Shown here: piece after piece, positions 1 to 7,413 of the stretch
How the letters are laid out: every line of letters starts with the position of its first letter
Position numbering within the stretch: position 1 is the first letter of the stretch
Source of the DNA: a virus
Virus record (IMG/VR): IMGVR_UViG_3300025601_000077
Coordinates: 1 to 30,705 of that record
Length of the DNA: 30,705 nt
Reading direction: 5' to 3' (one strand)
Notes under the pieces: generated by a model
The model's input: the letters and a program-made list of their open reading frames with translations, nothing else
What the model was told of the DNA's origin: nothing
Databases searched by the model: none
Translations under genes and position numbers: made by a program

Positions 1-1
1 T

Positions 2-178
2 AACATACGTTTTGTCTTCCCACCCCAGGGTTCCCGCTGCCGCGTCGCCTAGCGGGAGAAAGGGGATGGTTGACCCATAGTTTGATGGACTGGAAAGAGA
101 TGGCTCCACCAACTTCATTACGCTCCAGAGGTAATTATTCACAACAGTTGGGGCAAACCCGAAGTTAGAAAGACTCAT
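2..178 (-). CDS. Neck or tail-completion protein, 5' part only
   Basis: This is the first 59 codons of a gene that runs off the left edge. It starts at an ATG at 178, 14 nt inside the end of the preceding gene, so the two are translationally linked. The visible protein begins MSLSNFGFAP and continues with NNYLW and a Pro/Ser-rich stretch. I see no recognisable domain. Its place as the fourth small gene after the major capsid protein suggests a neck, tail-terminator or tail-tube protein, by the usual order of siphophage and myophage morphogenesis genes. The reading frame stays open to the edge. Function is inferred from position only. Confidence 0.6.
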   Translation of the reverse strand, partial: MSLSNFGFAPTVVNNYLWSVMKLVEPSLSSPSNYGSTIPFLPLGDAAAGTLGWEDKTYV

Positions 179-851
179 TTAACCCTGCCCCTCTTACCTT
201 AAAATATTTTCTTCCAGCAGCAACCCCCACAGACCTTCCACCAGATTCTACCCCTTGAGGAAAAAGTCTAGAAAACTCTTGTGGAGTTCTTAAATCTGCC
301 AAGAGTTGTCTGAGGATTGAGGACGTAAAGTATTGTTGAAAAAATTCGTCTACTACAGAGCCAAAACTTCCTGCAACCATGTCCCCACCAGGATTAGCTA
401 TGTACACATCGCTTGATGTAAACACCATCTCTCCCTCACTCTCAAAAGCAAGAACCTCTGAGTTTTTCGGTGTTATTGTTATAGCTATCTTGTTTTCCAT
501 AACATCTGCTTTGTTTACAAACGGCTCTGAGGATGTTTCTGAAATAGACTTTGATGGCAAAAAACTTCCAGATATAGAGATAAAGGTTTTTCCAGATTTT
601 ACACTAAAGTTAAACAACCTGGCTGAGCTATTTCCAACCTGACCCCACTCATAGACATGATGCAGGGTATCAGAATTCATTCTTGCCTTTTGGTCTATGT
701 ACTCTCCCAAAGCTTCTACGGTTACTCCAGCCAGCACTCTATTAAAGTTTAATCTTTCCAAGGCCACGCCCTCTAAAAATCCATTACCGTAAGATACGGC
801 ATTTCTTAAGAATCTCTCAAGCATTTTGTTGTCGATTCTTACGCTAATCAC
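165..851 (-). CDS. Head-tail connector or tail-completion protein (228 aa)
   Basis: The start is a GTG at 851, read as Met, with an AGGAG ribosome site 7 nt upstream. It overlaps the stop of the preceding gene by 8 nt. The protein has no membrane segment or signal peptide. The C-terminal part (about residues 160-225) contains GSFGSVVDEFF followed by QLLADLRTPQEF and a basic, glycine-rich end. This kind of small alpha/beta neck protein follows the connector genes in HK97-like phages. I do not recognise a named family with certainty. Gene order supports a role at the head-tail joint, perhaps as the HK97 gp10-type or tail-terminator protein. Confidence 0.6.
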   Translation of the reverse strand: MISVRIDNKMLERFLRNAVSYGNGFLEGVALERLNFNRVLAGVTVEALGEYIDQKARMNSDTLHHVYEWGQVGNSSARLFNFSVKSGKTFISISGSFLPSKSISETSSEPFVNKADVMENKIAITITPKNSEVLAFESEGEMVFTSSDVYIANPGGDMVAGSFGSVVDEFFQQYFTSSILRQLLADLRTPQEFSRLFPQGVESGGRSVGVAAGRKYFKVRGAGLNESF

Positions 852-1293
852 GATTTATCTCCTGCAAATCAGAACGAACAAAGTAAACCTTGTAATACTC
901 TATTTCATTCCAGGGGTTTATGTGTGGATCTACAGACATTACGTCGTATATCGTTGGCTTTCCAGACCTCTTTCCAGCACTTTCTGTGTAGAATGTGGTT
1001 CCAGTTTTAGAGTCTTGTATGTTTGTTATCAACATGCTAGTTATTGGATAGCCTGTTCCCTCCATAGAGATTCTTGGATCAACATATGTTCTTCCCACCA
1101 ACCTGTTGCTGTACTCAAAAAATGTTTCTGCCTTTAAGGAATTTTTTTCCATTGAACCTTCCTGCTGAACATAGCCAATGAGTGTTTGATTTAGGTTCCA
1201 GGTTTTGATTGCTGCGCCAAATGCATCTTGAGATTGATAAGAATAATAAACATCCAAGTTCATTGAATAGAATGCTTCTGGATCACAAAACAA
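844..1293 (-). CDS. Head-tail connector / stopper-like protein (149 aa), TTG start
   Basis: Translation probably starts at a TTG at 1293, directly after the TAA of the upstream gene, with an AGGGGTG ribosome site about 7 nt before it. The first ATG in frame is at codon 11 (1263) and is an alternative start. The protein is mostly beta-strand in character, with segments such as TLIGYVQQEGSM and GYPITSMLITNI. Length and position after a gp6-like connector fit a head-closure (stopper) protein, but this is an inference from order and size. It overlaps the next gene by 8 nt. Confidence 0.6.
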   Translation of the reverse strand: MFCDPEAFYSMNLDVYYSYQSQDAFGAAIKTWNLNQTLIGYVQQEGSMEKNSLKAETFFEYSNRLVGRTYVDPRISMEGTGYPITSMLITNIQDSKTGTTFYTESAGKRSGKPTIYDVMSVDPHINPWNEIEYYKVYFVRSDLQEINRD

Positions 1294-2253
1294 TTAAAGC
1301 ACCCCTAATCTGTAGATAGGTATAGAGTATTTTTGTATAATCTTGTCCACAATTAGATTCCCCGATCCACTTGATGCAAGATCTCCATACTTTACTCTAA
1401 ACTGGTCTGTTTCATATTCTGTTACATATCTACTAACATAGGCAAGCCTTCCACACTTAATGTCATCAATAAGAATTCTAGTCGCTTCTTTTATTTCTTG
1501 TGGAACTACTGGCCACCCCCACTCGCCATAAATAGTAAAGTCAGCCCCCTTGGGAAAGAATGAGCTGCCTCCGCCATTGGTTAGAGAGATAACCTGGTCA
1601 TAATTTTCTGAAGAAAGCATTAAGGAATCAGATGCGGCCATTGGCAACTGCACACTCCTAGATTCTTTTTTGTTGTATTCTCCAACAAGGTCTATTGTTA
1701 GTGATGTTTTATCTGGGCTAATAAGATAAGTATATTGACCAGATAACGGAACCAATCTATTGTATACCGCCACGTTGTTTTGATAAACATAGTTTATTCT
1801 ACTTGCTTTTTTGGGTAGTGGCAGGTAATCCAATCCAAGGCCAGTCAACTCAATAGCTTTTGACTCGTAGTAAAATCCTCCAACGAGGGTGTCAAGGATA
1901 AATCTTGCTGTTTTTTCTAGCTGAGTGTATTCAGCTGCATCACAATCTGTACCAGTTGAAAGCGTTATGGGGTTGATGTAGGGTCTATATATGTAAAGTG
2001 TATCTATGACCACTGTTTCATCTGCTAAGTCATCTACATCTATTGTGTATATGTATACTGGGTAAGATCCATCATACTTTTGAAATCCCATAGGAAGTTC
2101 ATATGTAATCACTCCAGATGCATTAGAGGTTAGAACTTCAGAAACAATTGCGTCTCCACGGCTTCCATATATTTCTAAGATGTGGTCTGTTGATATAGAC
2201 GGTACTGAAAAGCTTATTGAAAAGTTAAAGGGTGTTTGTCTTAATAGGTCCAT
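1294..2253 (-). CDS. Head-tail adaptor (gp6-like connector) with N-terminal beta domain (319 aa)
   Basis: The last 90 residues read like a head-completion adaptor: DFTIYGEWGWPVVPQEIKEA, then a helix ATRILIDDIKCG, then a long C-terminal segment ending KYSIPIYRLGVL. The pattern of a beta hairpin with GxxGW, then VPxxIKxA and a helical run is typical of HK97 gp6 / SPP1 gp15 type connectors, which sit under the portal. The first 100 residues form a separate Ig-like beta region not needed for that job, so the protein is longer than usual for the family. The start ATG lies 2 nt after the preceding stop, consistent with coupled translation. Confidence 0.7.
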   Translation of the reverse strand: MDLLRQTPFNFSISFSVPSISTDHILEIYGSRGDAIVSEVLTSNASGVITYELPMGFQKYDGSYPVYIYTIDVDDLADETVVIDTLYIYRPYINPITLSTGTDCDAAEYTQLEKTARFILDTLVGGFYYESKAIELTGLGLDYLPLPKKASRINYVYQNNVAVYNRLVPLSGQYTYLISPDKTSLTIDLVGEYNKKESRSVQLPMAASDSLMLSSENYDQVISLTNGGGSSFFPKGADFTIYGEWGWPVVPQEIKEATRILIDDIKCGRLAYVSRYVTEYETDQFRVKYGDLASSGSGNLIVDKIIQKYSIPIYRLGVL

Positions 2254-2255
2254 GT

Positions 2256-2714
2256 CTATAGGCCGTAATGTGTTGCTACTTCTTCGGGTTCTGCTTCACG
2301 AATTCCCTTTCGGGTAAGCCACATATCGGCTGCCTCCTTTGTAACAATATTATATCCCTTGGATATTCTTCCTATACTGTTCCAATTCATGTTTTTTTCT
2401 GAATAAATTGCAACCTTTTTTACTTCTTCTATCTTTGGCTTTGAGCTAAATATCTTGTCCTTGAAGTTATCCGCTGTGGCCGTTGTGATTATCCCCATGT
2501 CATCTACCTTTATCGGAGATTTTACAGCCTTAGCTTTGGGAGAAGTAATTTCCGAGCTGATGACGCTTTTGTTTTCTGACTCTCCAGCAGTTGATCCTAT
2601 ACCCACCAAAATAGAAAGAATACTTGTTTTTGTTTTTGCTCCGTCAAGATCTACGCCATTATCCTTGGCATATTCTTTAAGCTGAACAACGGTCATTTTT
2701 TCAAAGTTTGACAT
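2256..2714 (-). CDS. Small head-associated protein with SAP/Rho-N-like N-terminus (152 aa)
   Basis: The N-terminus, MTVVQLKEYAKDNGVDL followed by KTKTSILSIL, resembles the helix-extension-helix of SAP or Rho N-terminal domains, which often bind nucleic acid. A Ser/Lys-rich linker (about residues 45-80) leads to a compact C-terminal part with NWNSIGRISKGYNIV, DMWLTRKGI and EVATHYGL. Small proteins of this layout lie between capsid and connector genes in many actinophages and cyanophages. The gene has its own promoter and an AGAGAGGT ribosome site. Whether it is a virion protein is unknown. Confidence 0.6.
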   Translation of the reverse strand: MSNFEKMTVVQLKEYAKDNGVDLDGAKTKTSILSILVGIGSTAGESENKSVISSEITSPKAKAVKSPIKVDDMGIITTATADNFKDKIFSSKPKIEEVKKVAIYSEKNMNWNSIGRISKGYNIVTKEAADMWLTRKGIREAEPEEVATHYGL

Positions 2715-2736
2715 TTTTACACCTCTCTTAGGTTTA

Positions 2737-2745
2737 ATTATATCA
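2737..2745 (-). promoter_or_regulatory. Extended -10 promoter before the connector genes
   Basis: On the minus strand this reads TGATATAAT, a perfect extended -10 box, 22 nt before the ATG at 2714. The expected start site lies next to the AGAGAGGT ribosome site (2721-2728), so the leader would be very short. It follows immediately after a GC-rich hairpin. Confidence 0.65.
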
Positions 2746-2755
2746 GAATATACTT

Positions 2756-2784
2756 AGGAGGGCGAGTGTTATACCCGCCCCCCT
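2756..2784 (-). terminator. GC-rich hairpin after the major capsid gene
   Basis: An 11-bp stem with two G-U wobbles and a 7-nt loop lies 16 nt after the capsid stop codon. The flank lacks a clear U-run, so it may act as an attenuator or mRNA-stabilising 3' structure rather than a full intrinsic terminator. A strong extended -10 box follows within 11 nt, which would restart transcription for the connector genes at a separate level. Confidence 0.5.
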
Positions 2785-2799
2785 TAGATATTTTTACTA

Positions 2800-3930
2800 T
2801 CAGGATACGTCGGCTGCCGCGTCTGCGTAAGCTACTGCATCTAGTTCTTCCCATGTGATGCCAAGACGAACGAACACTGTGTATTCGATTGTATCTTTCT
2901 TGGCCTTGTACTCACGGTTAACTGTGATGTCTCTTTGGAATCCCCAAACACGGTTCTGTGGGAATGTCAGATCGACATAATCCGCAGGGTAGTAAGGAAC
3001 TTCCATAACATCGATACCAAGTACGCGAGTGACGTTAGCTCCACCAAGGGTCTGTCCTGCACCACTAAGGTAGTTCTCTCTGCGTTCTGAAGTACCAGCA
3101 ACTCTAGGATCAAATGCTGCTGCAATTGCATCGGCAAGTGTTCCGTTGCTTGCAACGATACCTGCGAAGGTATCCGTGCCAGCGTAGAACTTAAGGTTGC
3201 TTTTTACTGCACGGTACTTGCGTGGCAATGCGTAAATGATTTGCTGCATTGTTTCTGGGGTCCATGCATTTGCTGAAACAGTAACGACTGCCTCATGAGC
3301 GTCTCCACCTGTAGTGACTTGATTAACAAAACCATTCATAATACCGAGGAATGGATCTGCACCGCCGTCACCATTAATTGCTAGATCTTCGATGTCATTT
3401 GCAAAAGCACTTGTCATCATGCGAACAAGATGATCCTCAAGTGCTCCACCTTCGATATTATCTTCTAGTGACTCTGTTGAAACTTCCCAGTCAAGACGAA
3501 TCTTTTTTGTGGTTAGTTCAACTTTTGTGAAAGTTGCTCCGGCGTTTGTATACTCTCCAAGTGCTTGAGAAGCAGCGCGAATAACACGCTCACCAACGTT
3601 GACTTTTTCAATCTCCATCGTGTTTGCTCTCATCGTGACCTTGCGGCCATCCTTGGCAAGAACGCTACCATCCCAAACATAGTCGATAAAACGACGAGCC
3701 TGTTCTGGATTCAGGATTCCGCCAGCAACACCAGTTGGGTTGACAGCGTTTGGTCCTGTTGTTACTCCATAGTTAGCGTTAGGAATATTTCCTACTACGC
3801 CAGCGGCTGGATCAGTTACTCCGCCAATTCCACCTGCTGCAACAGCTCCTTGACCCTGGAATAAACCTGGGTTTGGATCTCCGTATTCACTGGCTTCACT
3901 TGGCTGATTCTTTAAGATTTCTTCTGACAT
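2800..3930 (-). CDS. Major capsid protein, HK97 fold (376 aa)
   Basis: This is the shell-forming protein. The region from about residue 75 has the usual HK97-fold sequence: an N-terminal arm, then KKIRLDWEVSTESLEDN (E-loop and spine-helix area), DIEDLAINGDGGADPFLGI, LPRKYRAVKSNLKFYAGTD and a C-terminal VFVRLGITWEELDAVAY. The first 70 residues are Gly/Asn/Pro-rich, as expected for a region that is cleaved or flexible. A strong GGAGGTG ribosome site precedes the ATG at 3930. It follows the protease and scaffold gene directly, the standard order. The length fits the family. Confidence 0.9.
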   Translation of the reverse strand: MSEEILKNQPSEASEYGDPNPGLFQGQGAVAAGGIGGVTDPAAGVVGNIPNANYGVTTGPNAVNPTGVAGGILNPEQARRFIDYVWDGSVLAKDGRKVTMRANTMEIEKVNVGERVIRAASQALGEYTNAGATFTKVELTTKKIRLDWEVSTESLEDNIEGGALEDHLVRMMTSAFANDIEDLAINGDGGADPFLGIMNGFVNQVTTGGDAHEAVVTVSANAWTPETMQQIIYALPRKYRAVKSNLKFYAGTDTFAGIVASNGTLADAIAAAFDPRVAGTSERRENYLSGAGQTLGGANVTRVLGIDVMEVPYYPADYVDLTFPQNRVWGFQRDITVNREYKAKKDTIEYTVFVRLGITWEELDAVAYADAAADVS

Positions 3931-3960
3931 TGTACTTCACCTCCATTTTTTCTTTTATTT

Positions 3961-4506
3961 TTAGTTAAATAGGTCGGACTTCGTGAGGAAACGTCCATCC
4001 CATAGCGATCTTTTAGCCTTTTCGAAAATTGGCTCCTGCACAACCTCTCCAAGGTCGCCAGACTTACGGAAAGCAGTATCTTTTTCCACTGCATCTACAC
4101 GCTTTCCAAACTCATTTTTTACTGTATTGACATCTTCCTTGACTCCCACAACGGTCTTATTGAGCTCTTCTACCTTCTCATTAAGAACTTTCATTGTGTC
4201 AGCAATGTTGCTGAGTGTCGTGTGTATTTGATCAGACAGTGCTTTTGTTTGCTCTAACATATCGTCTTTGCTTTTTTCATCAGCACTCATGGACTTTTCT
4301 TCTTCCATGGGGTCTTTTTCATCCATGTCTTTTTCTTCGTGCATAGACTTTTCTTCGACCACTTCATCTTCTGCTTCGTCTTTTTCGACGGAAGCTTTTT
4401 CAACTTCGGAGTCTTCAGTTTTTTCTACTTCCGAGTCAACAGACTTTTCTACAACAGCCTCCGCTGGATCTTCTGTAGGCTCTGTTTCAACTGTATCGTT
4501 ATTCAT
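3961..4506 (-). CDS. Nested scaffolding protein from an internal start (181 aa)
   Basis: Within the protease gene and in the same frame, an ATG at 4506 (codon 251) is preceded at an 8-nt spacing by AAGGAGGT (4514-4521 read on the minus strand), one of the best ribosome sites in the window. The product, MNNDTVETEPTEDP onward, would be the acidic repeat region plus coiled coil without the protease. This matches the known arrangement of lambda C/Nu3 and other phages in which scaffold is translated from inside the protease gene. That the site is used is an inference. Confidence 0.7.
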   Translation of the reverse strand: MNNDTVETEPTEDPAEAVVEKSVDSEVEKTEDSEVEKASVEKDEAEDEVVEEKSMHEEKDMDEKDPMEEEKSMSADEKSKDDMLEQTKALSDQIHTTLSNIADTMKVLNEKVEELNKTVVGVKEDVNTVKNEFGKRVDAVEKDTAFRKSGDLGEVVQEPIFEKAKRSLWDGRFLTKSDLFN

Positions 4507-5256
4507 TTTGCTTACCTCCTTTGCATCATTTTTGACAGTAGAAAGAATAGACTTTACTACTTCTGTCTTTTGTGCATCATTAGTCTCAACGAAACCAATG
4601 TTGCTCATACCCTTGTCGCATCTAGGGCAACTTGATAAACTGTCAGAACTTAATTGAACTACGTTATCATCATTACACCAAAATACGTTTTCGATGAGGG
4701 CCTTAGAAAGATACCCCCCTGTATGACCTTTTTCAATACTAATCACGTTTGCGTATTGATTGGCAGGATTGTCCACTAGTGAAAGCTCAAAAAGATCATA
4801 CTCTTTGATTATCCTTATCGACTTACCCAGATCGTCGTCGTAGGTGTCTTCATAGTCTTTTACGCTTCCTCCGATTGAAAATCCTGTAAGGGTTCCGTCC
4901 AGGACCTTTTCCCATGTGTCCTGAGCCCCCTTGCTGACATATGTAGAGACAAAGATACCGCTATAAGACTTGTTTGTGTCTGGGTCATAAAAGGTATCCT
5001 GCTTAAATGAAATAAGCTTTCCCACAGCTTTTTTCTCATCATGCATTTCCCTGATGTTGTTTCTAAAATTAGTAAATGCTGAGATAGACGCTTCTGCCGT
5101 TACTATATCGTCTTGATGGTCTACAGAGTCTGTCGTGGCCCAACCGGATACCGTTCTTTTTTCTATGTCTATCTTTGAAAATGGCATTGACATCTTTAGC
5201 TCTTTATTATCAAGATTAAAACTTGCCTTGTTTATTCTAGACATAAGACAGCACAT
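3961..5256 (-). CDS. Prohead protease fused to a scaffold domain (431 aa)
   Basis: The N-terminal 180 residues are a caudoviral (U35/S78-type) prohead serine protease. Visible marks are the start of the fold at GWATTDSVDHQDDIV, the likely catalytic His in REMHDEKKAVGK (H72), the nucleophile in TGFSIGGSV (S127) and the third-strand segment LFELSLVDNPAN. Residues 192-224 carry a small cysteine cluster (C194, C210, C213) that looks like part of a zinc ribbon. The rest is an acidic Glu/Lys/Met repeat region followed by a heptad-rich coiled coil (about 330-395), typical of a scaffold (delta) domain. The start at 5256 has an AGGA site 5 nt upstream. Inner Met codons at 5244 or 5190 are possible starts. 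An in-frame internal start probably also makes the scaffold alone. Confidence 0.85.
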   Translation of the reverse strand: MCCLMSRINKASFNLDNKELKMSMPFSKIDIEKRTVSGWATTDSVDHQDDIVTAEASISAFTNFRNNIREMHDEKKAVGKLISFKQDTFYDPDTNKSYSGIFVSTYVSKGAQDTWEKVLDGTLTGFSIGGSVKDYEDTYDDDLGKSIRIIKEYDLFELSLVDNPANQYANVISIEKGHTGGYLSKALIENVFWCNDDNVVQLSSDSLSSCPRCDKGMSNIGFVETNDAQKTEVVKSILSTVKNDAKEVSKMNNDTVETEPTEDPAEAVVEKSVDSEVEKTEDSEVEKASVEKDEAEDEVVEEKSMHEEKDMDEKDPMEEEKSMSADEKSKDDMLEQTKALSDQIHTTLSNIADTMKVLNEKVEELNKTVVGVKEDVNTVKNEFGKRVDAVEKDTAFRKSGDLGEVVQEPIFEKAKRSLWDGRFLTKSDLFN

Positions 5257-5350
5257 CTTTTCCTGAACATATATGTGAACTTAGCGAGAGTGTTTGACCG
5301 TAAACACCTTTTGGGGTGGCAGAACAAACATTCACATAACTTTTATTCAT
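5237..5350 (-). CDS. Possible 37-residue leader peptide before the protease gene
   Basis: A short open frame, MNKSYVNVCSATPKGVYGQT and 17 more residues, starts 9 nt after a TGTTATAAT promoter box and runs 20 nt into the protease gene in another frame. There is no ribosome site, so it would have to be read from a near-leaderless transcript. It has no recognisable domain. It may only be the 5' leader of the capsid operon. Confidence 0.25.
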   Translation of the reverse strand: MNKSYVNVCSATPKGVYGQTLSLSSHICSGKDVLSYV

Positions 5351-5359
5351 ATTGTTTAT

Positions 5360-5368
5360 ATTATAACA
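5360..5368 (-). promoter_or_regulatory. Extended -10 promoter for the protease-scaffold-capsid operon
   Basis: Read on the minus strand this is TGTTATAAT, in the 134-nt gap between the portal stop and the protease start. It is the only strong promoter box there, giving a leader of about 95 nt to the protease ATG. An inverted repeat overlaps its upstream side, so the promoter may be regulated. Confidence 0.6.
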
Positions 5369-5386
5369 GCATTTTATAAAACTGTT
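5365..5386. repeat. Inverted repeat overlapping the capsid-operon promoter
   Basis: The arms AACAG and CTGTT enclose the palindrome TTTTATAAAA plus two bases. The repeat covers the end of the -10 box and the spacer region. It could be an operator for a repressor or activator, or a weak hairpin ending the portal transcript. It is AT-rich, so some symmetry may be by chance. Confidence 0.4.
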
Positions 5387-5390
5387 ACAA

Positions 5391-7028
5391 TTATACCTTT
5401 CTGCCTTCACCCTGAGCATTTCTTCCCGTAGTCGTTGCTACGCTGTCAGAATTGTTGTTTGTTCTTTCAGAGTCTCTCTGCCTATTCTGAGAAGCGTTTG
5501 CTCTTGCGTCTATTCCCTGCCTTGCAGAAAGCTCTAGTGGTGTTCCGCCCTTGCCATCTGATCTTGTTGGCATGTCAATTTTCTCTCTTGCCTCGTCTGG
5601 AAGAAGTATTTGAGACTTAACAAACCTTTCGAGTATTTGAGATTGAGCCACTTCGTCGGTAAGAGTCAGCTCGTTAAACTTAAGGTCAATGAGATCTGTC
5701 TTAGTCTTAATGATTTTGGAGACTATCTTTTCAATATATCTCTGTGCTGGTCTCGTCACCTGTTCCTTAAATGTACGATCCTGGGACATTGCTGCTGCTA
5801 ATCCTCCAGAATCAACCCCTCCAAGCTTAGAGAGTGGTACTTGGTGAGCCATAAGGATGTCGTTCCGGTTCTTTTCGCGGTATGCGTCAAACGATGCTTC
5901 TTGAACATTTGCCTCTACGGGAATCATTGTGAAGTCTATCTTGTTTCCCTCCTGATCTGCTGGAAGAGGAACATACAAGGTTCTATGATTTTGCCCCTTT
6001 AGCCCAGTCTGCAAGAATCTAAACAATCTGTCTTCTGATTCTGAATCTAACCTTGCCCCCTTTACGACGACAATATATCTTGGAACAGCTTTGTTTTCAA
6101 AGTAATCAATATTGTACTGTGAGGCCAACTGGTCTCCCTTAAGTGACAAGTAAGCAGATATAATATCAGGAACCCCGTAAAATGTATTTAGGGGTGAGTA
6201 TGATTTAAAGTGAATAACCTCGTTTGGTCTTGGATCATCAGTGATTGGATTTTGATTTGTTGCGTTAAAGTTGCGGAAATAAACAACCTTACCGCTGATT
6301 ATTTGAGTAAACCCATCCCTTAGCCTTCTGACTCTCATAGTTGTTGCAGGAATGTGTCCAACATATCCAATCTCACCCGTTACAGACCTTCCTATTTCTA
6401 GATAGGCATTTCCAGTTGACTCTAAGTCTAAATCAACTTTCTCCATGGTAGTGATAAAGCTGTCGTCGTCATTTAGGCTTTCTAACCACTCGATAGCGTC
6501 ACCCTTGCTACGCTCTATTCTTTTTTTAGCCTTTAGTCTAGCACTCTCAACGTCCATGTCTTCCATTCGAAGGATAACGTCTTTTGCCGTTTCAAACCTG
6601 TACCCAAGACCTACTGTGTTTGAAACTTTTGCGTCAATTGCGGCATGGTTTGCAAAGTTGCTATCGTAAAAATTGGCAAGTTCGTAAAGATTGTACGGTG
6701 GAGTAATCACATCGAAAAGACCATATCCATTTCTAAAAACTTCTCCTGGATTTAGCTGCTTTGACTCTGTACCTCCTGATCCCCTTGACCTGACCCCAGC
6801 ATCCTCTGCGTACTTTCCAGACACTCGACCTTCCTGATCTTTTGGAATGTCATAATATCTTTTATCTATCTTATTTTCTGATCGGGTTGTCCTTCTTTTA
6901 AAGTTAAGGTTTATTCCATTAAGATCTTTTAGTTCCTCCCAGGACTTGCTGAATATGTCCTTTTCTTGGAAAGTTCTATCCTCTTCCACTTCATCCGAAT
7001 AGGAGATATTTATTCTTTGATCTTCCAT
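5391..7028 (-). CDS. Portal protein, PBSX/SPP1-like family (545 aa)
   Basis: The portal forms the dodecameric ring through which DNA enters the head and onto which the neck is built. Family marks are visible in order: NLYELANFYDSNFANHAAID near residue 115, the stem-leading STGNAYLEIGRS near 210, FKSYSPLNTFYGVPDIISA (about 275-295), the long helix segment with DYFENKAVPRYIVVV, and FDAYREKNRNDILMAHQVP followed by KLGGVDSGG near 405. The C-terminal 60 residues are polar and low-complexity. Its ATG overlaps the TAA of the previous gene by one base (TAATG). Length is usual for the family. Confidence 0.9.
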   Translation of the reverse strand: MEDQRINISYSDEVEEDRTFQEKDIFSKSWEELKDLNGINLNFKRRTTRSENKIDKRYYDIPKDQEGRVSGKYAEDAGVRSRGSGGTESKQLNPGEVFRNGYGLFDVITPPYNLYELANFYDSNFANHAAIDAKVSNTVGLGYRFETAKDVILRMEDMDVESARLKAKKRIERSKGDAIEWLESLNDDDSFITTMEKVDLDLESTGNAYLEIGRSVTGEIGYVGHIPATTMRVRRLRDGFTQIISGKVVYFRNFNATNQNPITDDPRPNEVIHFKSYSPLNTFYGVPDIISAYLSLKGDQLASQYNIDYFENKAVPRYIVVVKGARLDSESEDRLFRFLQTGLKGQNHRTLYVPLPADQEGNKIDFTMIPVEANVQEASFDAYREKNRNDILMAHQVPLSKLGGVDSGGLAAAMSQDRTFKEQVTRPAQRYIEKIVSKIIKTKTDLIDLKFNELTLTDEVAQSQILERFVKSQILLPDEAREKIDMPTRSDGKGGTPLELSARQGIDARANASQNRQRDSERTNNNSDSVATTTGRNAQGEGRKV

Positions 7029-7396
7029 TAACCTTCATCTCCGTGCTTCTTTAGGGTTTGTTGTGCATCATACACTGCACCCATATCGTTTATGTTTGGA
7101 ATTAGTCCGTTTTTCATTCTATCCAGCTGCTCTGCATACTGATCATCTGTGGTTCTCTTGATACCTGGGTAGAACCAGGGGGTTCCTTCTGGTTGACCAT
7201 AACCAGCTGCTGCTTTTCTAAGCTCTGCCATCTTTGAGATATCGTTTCTCATTGATGGAATGTTTAGCATGTTTCCTTGACCATCATTAAATAGATGTCC
7301 CGTGGGTAATTTCCAGAAGTATAAACCCCAATCATAGGCTTTGTTTATTACTGTGGCCTTTGACTTACCAAGTTTTGATTTTTTTGTATTACTCAT
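7028..7396 (-). CDS. Conserved small protein upstream of portal (122 aa)
   Basis: I place the start at the ATG at 7396 (MSNTKKSKLGKS). It follows a TGCTATAAT box by exactly 6 nt and avoids a 31-nt overlap with the preceding gene. An ATG at 7444 would add 16 unlikely residues. The protein is soluble and contains YDWGLYFWKLPTGHLFND, LNIPSMRNDISKM, YGQPEGTPWFYPG and GLIPNINDMGAVYDA. It is translationally coupled to the portal gene (TAATG). I do not recognise a named family. A small terminase subunit is possible by position, but I see no helix-turn-helix. Confidence 0.65.
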   Translation of the reverse strand: MSNTKKSKLGKSKATVINKAYDWGLYFWKLPTGHLFNDGQGNMLNIPSMRNDISKMAELRKAAAGYGQPEGTPWFYPGIKRTTDDQYAEQLDRMKNGLIPNINDMGAVYDAQQTLKKHGDEG

Positions 7397-7402
7397 GGTT
7401 AG

Positions 7403-7411
7403 ATTATAGCA
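7403..7411 (-). promoter_or_regulatory. Extended -10 box, probable leaderless start for the pre-portal gene
   Basis: Read on the minus strand this is TGCTATAAT followed by six bases and then ATG at 7396. At the usual -10 to +1 distance, transcription would start at the first base of the start codon. No Shine-Dalgarno site is present. It lies just after the stop of the 1218-residue protein gene. Confidence 0.65.
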
Positions 7412-7413
7412 GA

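Noticed and set aside
4268-4657. Open frame on the plus strand opposite the protease gene (129 codons, Ser-rich)
   Set aside because: It is the antisense shadow of the Glu/Lys/Met-rich scaffold repeats. It has low complexity, no ribosome site and no other plus-strand genes around it.
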